From the NCBI GenBank assembly GCA_022592445.1, contig JABYQR010000008.1, positions 266,390-330,389 of the forward strand: 64,000 bases of DNA. The letters are read 5' to 3'. This stretch comes from Cytidiella melzeri. Lineage: Eukaryota > Basidiomycota > Agaricomycetes > Polyporales > Irpicaceae. Of the stretch, positions 12,401 through 22,319 are shown in pieces. The translations under genes and the position numbers were made by a program. Under the pieces are notes generated by a model. That model was not told the DNA's origin. It saw nothing but the letters and a program-made list of their open reading frames with translations, and ran no database searches. Every line of letters begins with the position of its first letter. Position 1 is the first letter of the stretch.

Positions 12401-13664
12401 CAGCCTAGGCCGTATTTTATGCGTAACTGCAACAGATCCAGAAAGCGGTCGTTTATCAGGGCTTCCAGTGAAGAGCTGAGGCTGAAGCTGAAGCTTTCTT
12501 CAGCTTCTTGTTCCTCAATACACGAATCTGTACCATCATTGCCGCTGGAGTTACTTCCGTCGTTGCTATGAACAGAGAGTGCTGCCTCTGGCAAGTCGCC
12601 TACGCTTTCTTCTTTTAGGGAAAAGTTTCGCGTGAGTTGCAACACGAGTTCACGATGCGGTTTATAGCCTGAAGTCAGACCTAATCTGAATGTGATGCCA
12701 TTCAAACGGCGGTCGACCGTGCCATCCGCAAGACATGCGGGATAAACTCCTCGAATGCCAGAGATAATGAGTGACAAGTGATTCATGCTGGATAGAAGTC
12801 TTGGATCCCACGCCAACAGCGCTTGTGGTGAAATGCTTTCCGCTAGCTTGAAGCTTGGTTTTGAGACCGACAGGGCTATCTCACTAGGAGCTATTCGTAC
12901 CAGGCCGGGACGGTAATCATATGCCACTATTTCATTGAAATCACTATATGATGAGGAACGCTTGAGTACCCTGAATTATATATATGCAGCGCATGGTATC
13001 ACTCACCGCCGCAAGCTGGGCGCGTCAATACCCGTCTTCTGGCTTATGAACTCGAGACCGTAGTCATCGTCATCATCTGGATATTCATCCATGCCATCGT
13101 AGCTGTCATCGTCTTTCAGAGAATCCCCGTCGTCGCTGGCTATATGCCTAGATTGAGTAGGCTTTTCACCCATCAGAAGTTGATTGGCGCAAGAGTTGAG
13201 CAGTCTCTGCAGAAGGACCTCGATAGAACAATGTCCTTCTCCAGACACTGCCTCAACGGAGCTGAGGAGTTGAGGTGCAATTTCGCCCTCGCTCGTGGTG
13301 CAGCAAAAGAAGCTATGACTGTCTGGATAGTCCGATGTATCTGCAACGCAGCTCAGAACCCTATGGTTTACACCCCAGAGAGACAATACACACCAGAAAC
13401 AATAACGTTCAACGTCATGATGTGAGCATAAGTAGATGCATGCACTATTTCACACAGTATCGAGCCTTCATCTTCGCCACGACTGATATCTGGTCCATCG
13501 GTTAAGTGAATGCATGTAGAATGAGACAGGAGAGGCAGACCATCTACTCGAAGACTTTGAACGATCCATCCATCGCCACATCGTCTCGCGGCATCCTGTA
13601 AGTCGGAGCTGAACCTTTTGCGACCTCTGGGTGGCGGCGTGCTTTGCGCGGTTGAAGCTCGCAT
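9486..13664 (-). CDS. PARP catalytic domain protein with C-terminal UBC-like domain
   Basis: A large (~1,000-residue) multi-exon protein. It starts at ATG 13664 and stops at 9486-9488. The first three exons are clear: 13394-13664, 13007-13340 and 12127-12970. An acidic region (YPDDDDDYG) is followed by a Cys-rich segment (LCNRYCLVCYDKL then VCDNKLC) that resembles the zinc-binding stretch before fungal PARP domains. The PARP domain contains AFHGSSTKNWHSIIRHG (near 11,110) and GRAYGDGVYFAKD (near 10,980-10,915), giving the His and Tyr of the NAD+-binding triad. After a linker comes a UBC-like fold: FDPKLPIAEDL, INSIVFEILFPPTYPHSPPF, GGGGHVTAGGSMCMDLLTAD, WLPSYSISAVLLQIK and AIEGYKRAAQTHGW. The Cys in SMCMDLL sits where E2 enzymes have their active Cys, but there is no HPN motif. 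The last ~12 residues are the least certain part. The role is inferred as ADP-ribosylation; E2 activity is unproven. Confidence 0.85.
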
Positions 13665-14726
13665 GGTCTTGCTACAAAGCTACACAATTATCTCGCAGAA
13701 CTTGCTGGCTGCTGTGACGAGTCTAGTGGTTGTGGTTGTAATAGAGGTGCAAGGTCAGGTAGAGATGTATATTCACTTGTAGTTACGAGAACAAGGAGAG
13801 AAGTGATCCTGTCTCGTCACGTTTAGACGCGTCTGTCACATGTGACTCTACGCGTTCGATCTCAACCAAAGGATCTCTGAGCCTCCTTGCACTGGCACTG
13901 GCAATCCAACCTTACCCAGGCCAAGCTACTAAGGAACATGCAGTCTGCTGTCCCTTGGGTCCGAAACAGCGACTCGTTCATGAATCTGATCAACACGCAA
14001 GCTTCCGTGGCAATTTGTCGACACAAGGCTGCATGCTCAATGGATCTGAGCTATGAGCTAGTCTCCCCGAGGCAAAGCGAACTGGCGGTCAACCTTCGTG
14101 CCTCAGGATATCTGTCTGACACATGAGCTCATTCCGATTTACCAAGTATTACGACGATGAAGATATTGCAGTAAGTGTACCAATCTTATCGTCTTCACTG
14201 GCAGCGGTTTCTACTTCCTAATTGACCCATACCCCTTTCTGTCGTCAGAAGTAACGGGCCACGAATTGAGCGATGGCCACATTTACTTCGGCGCACGCTT
14301 GCATCTGCGCTGCCATGCTGCCAAGAATTTCAGCGCTATCGCCTACCGCAATTTCCGAGGTCGCATCACCATACTCTTGGTGCGCGCTGTGCGCTAGCAA
14401 ACTGAAACGGCGCCGGCTCAGGATGCTTATGCTCGGTGCTCTCACAATAAGGCACTTGTCATGCACTCGGCGCCCTCGGATACATTGAAACCATTGTACC
14501 TGTGCGGGCGCAACTAAAACTACATTGAAGGTAATTCGTTTAGTGCTTGGCTGAACGGAGCTGAATGTCTAATTGATGATGCGCGCTGAGCCAGCAGCTG
14601 TCTTGGGCGCGGAGGCGCGAAGCAAAGACGCCAACGGACGATGCATTAAAGGTCTCGAGGTTAGGCTTCGAAAACTTTAGCATACTATCTTCCACACACC
14701 ATATTAACAACGGGTCACAAAACAAA
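13665..14726. other. Divergent intergenic region, PARP to CAP gene
   Basis: About 1.06 kb between two divergently transcribed genes, so it should hold both promoters. A tiny ORF with a plausible donor site at about 14124-14171 leads straight to a stop after splicing and is not called. No other element was identified. Confidence 0.45.
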
Positions 14727-15677
14727 ATGCGCTTCACATCCATCCTTGCTATTGTTTCGACCGTTGTCGTCGTCTCAGCCGTACCTTCCAGTCTGTTCGT
14801 TCAGGATGAAGGCCTTGCTCTAGAGTATTTCAATAATCTCCCCGAATCTGGCAAGATTGTCTCTACTCCCATCTTCAACGGTGAGGATGAGGACGCTTTC
14901 ACTTTCTACCTCGACGGCGACGATGAGATGAACGAGGCCATGTTCGACGACTGGAAAAATCTGGTCGTCAACTCGCACAACAAGTTCCGCTCGCACTACG
15001 GGGCTCCGAACTTGTCGTGGAGCGATGCTCTGTACCCCGGTACTCTGCAGTGGGCTCAGCAATGCAAGTTCCAGCACAGGTGAGGTCTTATGCTTGTGTA
15101 TCGATTCTTTAGAAAGGTTCGCTAATTTCTCACGAAAACGACAGTCAGGGTAATGGCAAATACGGAGAAAATCTGGTTCGTCTCGGAAACGAGATTCAAT
15201 TCTACAAGGCTGACAAGCAGAATCTCACAGGCTGCTGGCACTGGTAACGCGTACGGCTTTACTAATGGTCTCCAGGACTGGATGAACGAGGCCTGTAAGC
15301 CTATCTCAGCTGAATTTCGTCTTCTTTTTATATCGCTGATTACGTCCCTCAGCTAAATACGACTACAATCACCCTGGATTTTCCTCTGGCACCGGACACT
15401 TCACTCAGGTCAGTTACTGTATCTGTGGTGTAGCGAAATTCGTGCTTCATGTACCGTCGTGTGCTCGCAGGTGGTGTGGAAGAGTAGTCAACAAGTTGCC
15501 TGCGCTATCGCCGATTGTCGCGCAGGTACGATCTTCGGCCAACCCTCAAAGATGATTGTGTGCAGGTATAGCCCTCCTGGTAATTTCATCGGGCGTTTCC
15601 CGTGCGTAATTTCTTCCCTCGAGAAACCTGGCACGCCTGACGATCTGAACAGGGAGAATGTTGGGCGTCCACAGTAG
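14727..15677 (+). CDS. Secreted CAP-domain (PR-1/SCP-like) protein
   Basis: A 219-residue secreted CAP-superfamily protein. Related fungal proteins bind sterols or fatty acids outside the cell. Exons: 14727-15079, 15145-15175, 15231-15294, 15353-15408, 15471-15601, 15653-15677 (sum 660 nt). An N-terminal signal peptide (MRFTSILAIVSTVVVVSAVP) is followed by an acidic propeptide-like stretch. The CAP domain then begins with VVNSHNKFRSHYGAPNLSW. The family signatures are all present: WAQQCKFQHS, GKYGENL, GHFTQVVW and a C-terminal GNFIGRFPENVG. Cysteines in CKFQH, ACAIADC and VCRY are those expected to pair. The typical His/Glu residues of the CAP cavity can be assigned (NSHNKFR, GENL, TGHFTQ). 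The last exon is only 25 nt. The gene sits alone, tail to tail with the BTB gene. Confidence 0.92.
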
Positions 15678-15868
15678 ACAAACCAACGAATTCTTATCCA
15701 AGTGTCATGATGCATGTACTTACAGCACTAAGCAGGGTATGACGGCCTGAATTTTCAGAATGATCATGAGATTGCACAAGATAGTTGCGTGAGTTACGTG
15801 AGTTAGCAGAAAAAAAGCGAGACCAAGAAAGAATGCGAAAGTAACATCAGACTTGCAAACCGCCGCTG

Positions 15869-17790
15869 CTACACATCTTCATCTGCAGGCAGCCCAAGCC
15901 AAAGCTCAAGCTGCTGCCAAAGCTTCACCCTCTGTGCCATCCACGAGTCTCTCCACGCCTTGACGCACCCTCGACAGTACCCTAGCTCCGTCCAGTCGTG
16001 CTCGACAAGACGCTGCAACCCGACGAGAGGATCATACAAATACTCTTCAAATAGACCTTTCTTCACAACCTCGTTCCAATGTGCAAAGAGGTTCGCCCTC
16101 GCCTGCATACATTTGGCGCTCTCCTTGCTTGGAGGTTCAACGGGAGCCAGCGGACACAATATCTCCGGAGGGCTGCCTGCAGTCAAAATCCACCGAGCGA
16201 CTAATTCTTCACGAGCCCTGATGAGACGAACGAGGTCCTGGCGCGAGATCTGGGTGCTTGCTACATCGGGATCGTCTGAGTCGGCGTCTTCATCTTCTCC
16301 TAGTCGCGCTGTGCGAACGAGCTCGTAGAAGGCGCGCTTCAAGAGCTCAGGCATTTCGTATTCCCGTGCGAGGATGATCGTCTCTGGGGCATGTTTGATA
16401 CGAGACTCGGTTAGCTTGGACAGCTCTTTCGACCACATTTGACGCAGAGTCCGACTGGCGAAGTCTTCCAAAGCGGAAAAGCGGAGTGTCTGGGCCGCAC
16501 GGAGGATGGAAGCAAGCTGGGAAAACTCAGGTGGGCTGTAGACATATGATCTGGGCAGATTATGAGATTTTGCCACGTGGTGTATGAGCGAACAGCTGCT
16601 TACATGGCATTGTCGAGAGCCATGAGTAGCTGTTCGAAGTCGGCCACGGACACACCCTTCACCTTAAACACAGGACATTTATCGATAAAGTCGCAGAGAT
16701 CTCCACCGTTTTCAGCACCGCCGTCGCCGGGAGCTGCAGAGAACAGTTCCTGAAAGTATGTTGACTGGTTTGCGAGTCGTGACCTGTGCAATCTGAACAT
16801 CTGGTCTTCAAGCTGGAGTACGACGGAGCCGTCTAGGAACCAATATGTGCGGTTGCGAGTCCTCCGCTTTTGCGCTTTACCGCCGCTGGGCCCAGCAGAG
16901 TTCGCACTTGTCCTCGAGCGTTTCGCATAACGCTGATCATCTTCTTCTGATTCGCACAGGATAGCATCGTTTGGAGCCGATTCTGTATTGACGGACAAAC
17001 GGTGCAGAGGGTAGGGAGTGGATGAGGCTGCTGGTTGTGTTGCAGAAAGCGGATTCGATGGAAAAGGTCTTTTCTTGGTTTCTGCAGGTGGCTGAGACAA
17101 AGATACTGCCTTGGGTTTCGGACCCGTGTTTGCGCACGCAATGGAACGGAGTGGAGAGGAAGAAAGAGAGGAAGAGGAGGAGGGGGACGCGGGACTCGAC
17201 AGACGCGATGATTGACCCTGACCAACCGGTTCTGCATGATCGACAGTAGGTGGTGAACTCTTCTTCGTCTCTTGTTCATCTTGAGGAGCATCGTCGTCTC
17301 CTGCATTTGTCTTAGTCTCCTCTACATCCTCTTCGCGCTCATCTTCCTCAGCCTTTAGCTCAGGTTCACCATAATCTTCGCCTGTAGCTTGTGATGCATT
17401 CTTTCGAGCATCAACCTCTTCTGCATCGGAATCACTGGAGAATCGGCGTCTGCTTCGCGCAACAATAGCAGAGGAGGCTCTTTTTTGACCGGAAGGGTGA
17501 GTGTATTTGCCGCGCAGTACGAAGTATGGGTTTTTTCGAGGTGCGGGGCGAGTGGAGTTTGACGAGCGAGATGGGGTGTCTGTGATGAGCGGAGTATGGT
17601 GTTTTTGAGAAGCGGAGTATGGGTTTGTTCGAGGAGTTTGGCTCTCTCTAGAGGTTGAGGCAGAGTTCAACGGATTCAGCGACTTGTCAGAGGCATCGAG
17701 AGGAAATGGCCGAATAGAAGGCTTCACGGCCACTGTTGCAGCGGCGGATGTCCTGGTATTACTAGCTGTTGCAGTGCTGGAAGGCTCCAT
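15869..17790 (-). CDS. BTB/POZ domain protein with disordered N-terminus
   Basis: A 622-residue protein from exons 16604-17790 and 15869-16550, joined by a 53-base intron (1187 + 682 nt). The first ~310 residues are Ser/Pro/Thr-rich with a Glu-rich acidic run and are probably disordered. The BTB fold starts with TYWFLDGSVVLQLEDQMFRL, then HRSRLANQSTYFQELFS. It is completed across the intron by FKVKGVSVADFEQLLMALDN and YVYSPPEFSQLASILRAA, followed by helices with ALEDFASRTL. The remaining ~170 residues are helical and include a Cys pair (YCRGC). Many basidiomycetes carry expanded families with this layout and unknown partners; the domain normally mediates dimerisation. The upstream frame is open for 20 codons beyond the first ATG without another ATG. 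It converges with the CAP gene, about 190 bases away. Confidence 0.85.
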
Positions 17791-18325
17791 GCCTACGCGT
17801 CGTGTAGAAACGTGGGTTTGTATGCCAAAGTTGCACACAGGTAAAAACAAACTAACCTTGCAGGTCTCCTAATCTTGTGGTGAGAGTAAGGTCGGAAGAC
17901 AGTGGACACACAAGTCCATAGGTGTGACACACACGCGCTCTGTCGCGCTCTGTCACATTCCGTCATGAATATATATATCATGAACGCGTTCAGTCACACC
18001 GTAACGTGACGGTCCATTAGACACATCCGAATCCGAGACTCCTTCAAGACCCTCCAAGCAGAATGTTACCCTTTCATCGCATTCACGGTGCTTTTCTCTG
18101 TTGGTCCGCCACCATGTTCCTGGAGAGTGACAATCCAGAGATAATCCAGGCAACACCAGCCCCGACGAGTGAGGAACGGCGTAGGCGAAGTAGGAATTGA
18201 GAAACAGCCCTGGTCAAGGCCTTATTGATACAATTTGATAGAAAAACAAATATAAACTGTTCAAAGGTCCAAGATCTACACGTACATTAACCAGACCAAA
18301 CACAGGTGCAATACATACCGAACGG
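17791..18325. other. Intergenic, upstream of BTB gene
   Basis: About 535 bases that should contain the BTB gene promoter and the 3' untranslated region of the next minus-strand gene. A GACTGAACGCGTTCATGATA-like AT-rich stretch occurs near 17,960-17,990. No gene is supported. Confidence 0.4.
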
Positions 18326-21160
18326 TCAGAGTAACCGAAGGAGGAGCCAAGGTAAGAAAATGAGGAAAGGAAGGAGATCCAGGATTCCAGAGAGAGACGT
18401 GGGACTGGTAGGCTTGAGAGACTTTTCTTCATTCCCTTCAAACAGCTCGTGGCAGTCAAGTTCATCGGCTGCTGATGATGATTCGTCTGAGAAAAATTCT
18501 TCCTCGAGTTCAAGCGAGGAAGCAGAATCACGGGCTTCGAGCTTTGGCTAGTCATGAAGGGCATGAGGCATGAGTCTCAAGGTCGATTCAACAAACCAGG
18601 AAAGAACAGCACATACCTCTCTAGTTGTATGACGAGTACTCTGCCGCAAGTCTTCCACGATATTCAGCCGCCCAGTAGCAGGCCGAGTGATGCCAAACTT
18701 TCTGAAGCATGAATCCGAAGGTGACGCAGTGGGTGAGAGCACGAAATTGACCGGCAAAGGGTTGTGTCTACGTGGAGGCGAAGACGGGAGCTTGAGTAAT
18801 GCCCCATAGAAAATGTTACTCTGCGTAGTTGGATCTGAATTGCTCGCATATGCTTTCGAAAACAGCTGTACCTGCAAGCCAGCTCCGTCACCAGAACTCA
18901 ATTTTGACGAATGGCCGGGTGACGGCAGGAGAATATCCATCGCAACGGGTGAGAAAAAGTTGCTTTGGGGCCCTTGTTCATCGATCCGCTGCGTAGGCAA
19001 AGACCCGAGCCTATCTATTAGTGACGCACTTTGAACCGGCTTTGGTTGATCATGATATGCAGGGATGACGGAAAGCGATGTAGAGGTAGATGGCGCAAGA
19101 ACGAAGTCAGGCCTGACATCCATGCTATCGTCGATCTCGGGCAATCGAGGGGGCTCGGCCACTGCAGACAACAAGGGTAAAACGCCGGTGGATGAGGTCG
19201 TGTGGGCAGGGCCGACATTATCCATGACGATGTCCTCACTGAAGCCTGCATGGATAGGCGTGGCAGTATCATGCGAAGACATGATAGCCTTCGTGGTAGT
19301 AGGGAAGAGGAAAGACGGTTGCTCCTGAACCGAAGGTGTGAGAGCTGGTTGTAGCACTGCGATTGGCTGAGAGGTGGATGTACGACCAATGCTGAATTCA
19401 GTAGCTGCCTTGCTCGTCGTGGTGGTGAAACCACTCCGAGGGAGCACGGGGAGGTGTGACGGTCGTTCAGGAGGTGTTGTGGCCACGCTCATTCCAGGGC
19501 TGTGTCCAGTGCCACCGGTTGGTACAGATGCAGGACCAGACTGACCAGTCGGAGCGGCAGTTATGTCAGGTTTAGGGGATATAGGTCGAGGCTGCAGTTT
19601 CGATACGTTAAACGATCGAGAGATAGAAGACGATTGTGATTTTACACGAGGGATGGATCGCTGCGCCTTTCCATCATCGTTAGTCTCTCGAACCGGGGGC
19701 ATGACGACCGACGGCAATTCAATTGTTGAGGGAGCAGCTGCCTGCGAGCTGCTGGCAATTTGGTTAGAAAGACGGGAAGGGGGTAGGGCTGGTTGCTTGG
19801 ATTGATTCGATTTAGTTTGGTAAAATCGGGGTGCAATTGGGACAGCAGGCGATGCCCGAGTAGTTTCGGAGTTGCGCATAGGTGCCTTTGCGCTGCCTGC
19901 GACAGGTGCAGCAGGGGCAGGCTTGGGTAATAGCGAGTCGCCTTGCGTTGAGCTGATAGTGCCAAGTTCACGATAATTTTCAGGCCGAATCGGCGCCTTT
20001 CCTTTACTATCCCGTGTGGGCGGCGTTGACGACGAAGGAAGAGGATGAGGAGGCATCAACTTCGAGGGCGGACCTGCCGCAAGCTGTGCGCTGTCCTTAC
20101 TACGGACCATCGACGTTTGACGTTGGAAACTGCCTGAGCTCATCACTGTAGTCGGCTGGCCAGGCAAGGATAAGTGTGATAGAGCGAGCTCCATCTTAGT
20201 AAGTCGTCCGTCGTAAGACAAAACAGGGCGATAAACTCGAGAATCCTGTGCTGCATGGCTGACCTCACGAGCAACTGCTGGAACCGACTGAGCGGAATGC
20301 GTTTGTTGTTGAGAAGAGAAAGTCATTTTCGTGTCGCCTGACCCACCAACGCGACTGGATTGGCCATGTGAAGACGGGAGCGACAAGACGCAGTCCATTG
20401 CAGAAGGTCCATCCAACGCTAAGATAACAGGGGGTACGTGAGTAGCAAGTGCTGACGCTTTGGCTCCCGTGAGCGCACTCGATTGAACGGACTGCGTTCG
20501 TAGTGGTGAGGGCGAAGGAAGAGGAGGATGAGGCATCGACTTCGAGGGCGGACCTGCCGCGAGCTGTGCGCTGTCCTTACTACGGACCATCGACGGTTGA
20601 CTTCGAGGTCCATCAGAGCCACTAGTCGACTGGCCAGGCAAGGATAAGTGTGACAGAGCGAGCTCCATCTTAGTAAGTCGTCCGTCGTAAGATAAAACAG
20701 GACGAGGAACTCGAGAATTCTGTGCTGCATGGCTGACCCCACGAGCAACTGCTGGAGCCGACTGAGCGGAATGCGTTTGTGGCTGAGATGAGACAGTCAT
20801 TTTTGTGTCGCGTGATCCACCAACGCGAGTGGCTTGGCCAGGCAAAGACAGAAGCGACAAGGCGGCTTCCATCTCAGAAGGTCCATCATACGCTATGATT
20901 GGAGGGGGTACGTGAGTAGGAAGTGCTGACACTTTGGCTCCAGTAGGCGCACTCGATTGAACGGACTGCGTTCGTTGTGGTGAGGGTGATGTGCTTTGAC
21001 TATCTACAGTGGTGGTGGGGGCAGATGTGCTAGAGCTCTGGGAGGGCGTATTCTTCGTCGTACTCGGCAGAGGTATGCGAGGTCGTGCTGGCCGCATTCG
21101 GGACGTTGTTGGACGGGAAACAGGTCTCTCAGGGTCCGCAACGACGGCTTTGATCCGCAT
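18326..21160 (-). CDS. Ser/Pro-rich protein with internal duplication and hydrophobic C-terminal tail
   Basis: A ~921-residue protein of unknown function from exons 18617-21160 and 18326-18547. The GTATGT...TAG intron is 69 bases and in phase. Nearly all of it is Ser, Pro, Thr and Gln-rich. Two tandem units of about 155 residues (roughly 20,510-20,975 and 20,045-20,510) share RTQSVQSSA, THVPP, QTHSAQS, SHAAQ and the near-identical LSYDGRLTKMELALSHLSLPGQ-type block, followed by MVRSKDSAQLAAGPPSK. The second exon is acidic (LELEEEFFSDESSSA) and ends in a hydrophobic run, ILDLLPFLIFLPWLLLRLL, immediately before the stop. That looks like a tail anchor. The start is the first in-frame ATG (MRIKAVV); a TTG-initiated extension of three codons exists. 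I recognise no enzyme domain. Confidence 0.7.
20045..20975 (-). repeat. Tandem coding duplication, two ~465-bp units
   Basis: Two adjacent copies, period about 465 bases, within the Ser/Pro-rich gene. The copies are close enough that blocks such as MVRSKDSAQLAAGPPSK are identical in both, while other blocks differ by scattered substitutions and short indels. Boundaries are approximate. Confidence 0.75.
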
Positions 21161-22319
21161 TTTCCTCAAGACACTACCGACGCAATCGTTCGATGAGACA
21201 GATGAGTGCTTTCGGTGTGTTCAGACGTTCGTTCGCAGCAGCAACTTCCACTGGAGTAAGGCGCTTTGCTGGTTCTAGCAGCAGCATCGTAAGTCAAGAA
21301 ACAATGGGCAGCGCGAATTAGACCCTACCCTCGACTTTCTCAAAATGCGAGAGGACTTTCGTGCTGCGTAGCCTGTCAGTTCTACATTGGTGGTGTCTGA
21401 CAGGAAACCAGCACAACATACGCTAGGTATTTGGAGAGTAATTGCTGTCTGAGCGAAAGTCCTCTCGCCTTGCCGTACAACGGAGGGGTAGCGAGATGGT
21501 GGTAGAAAGTGAAGGCCAAAACAGTAGAACATGGCTAGATATACATACCACTCGAGTGGCGTATTTATCAAGCTCTGGCCTAAACAAAGAAGCCGATGTG
21601 ATTGCCTCGGATCTATCATCCGTGATGTGGCCCACTCTAAATGGCCCGGCTGTGACAAGCTGGCCCAGTACACAAGGAGTCCTTTGTTGACTGCCAGTCA
21701 CGAAGGGCCAACGGGTTAGTTACGATGGCCCGTCTGAGGCCCAATATGCATAGCCCTAGAGTAGATCTTGGAGAATACAGCAACGACAATCCATGCGAGG
21801 AAGGCGTGTACGTACCACCGGGTTGGCCATACACGCATACGGGCCATGGCCTGCCAGTGGCAGTGGCACCAGGTACGCTAGCGCCAGCGCATGTTGGCTG
21901 TGAGTGAGTGAATGTCGCTCGAAGGTCAAGCCGTAGATTCGTCAGGTATCCAGTGCCATGGTCCCACAGAATGGTCGTACGCTCATACGGATGGTGGTGG
22001 TTGAATAGCAAGATTCGCAGCACGCAGAGCAGACGCCGATTTCACAAGCGCTACTGACTATTTTGATGACATGCGCCGTTCTTTCAAAAAAGCGACGAAA
22101 TACAGGTGTGACGAAAACTATAGTACGTGACAATAATATATGTACTTGCAAAGGGAGGGATGAGGGGATGAGATGTGCGTATGAAAGGTGCATGCAGGGT
22201 ATAGCTGTCATTCAATCCATGAGGTCGCGTGTTAACTTGCCACAAGTACACAAGGTACGGTTGCTGGACGACCTGACATCGTCCGACAGCCATTAAATAA
22301 GGACCTTCAGTAGGTCACC
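21161..22319. other. Intergenic, 1.16 kb
   Basis: This region lies upstream of the Ser/Pro-rich gene and downstream of the Polo-like kinase gene, both on the minus strand. Several 60-130-codon ORFs overlap on both strands with no recognisable content. No repeat or RNA gene was identified. Confidence 0.4.

Noticed and set aside
13483..13547. An intron in the first PARP exon (GTAGAT...ATCAG)
   Set aside because: Removing it breaks the frame; reading straight through keeps it open.
14124..14260. Tiny gene start (MSSFRFTKYYDDEDIA) with a GTAAGT donor
   Set aside because: The only good acceptor leads directly to a stop one codon later; no other exon restores a sensible protein.
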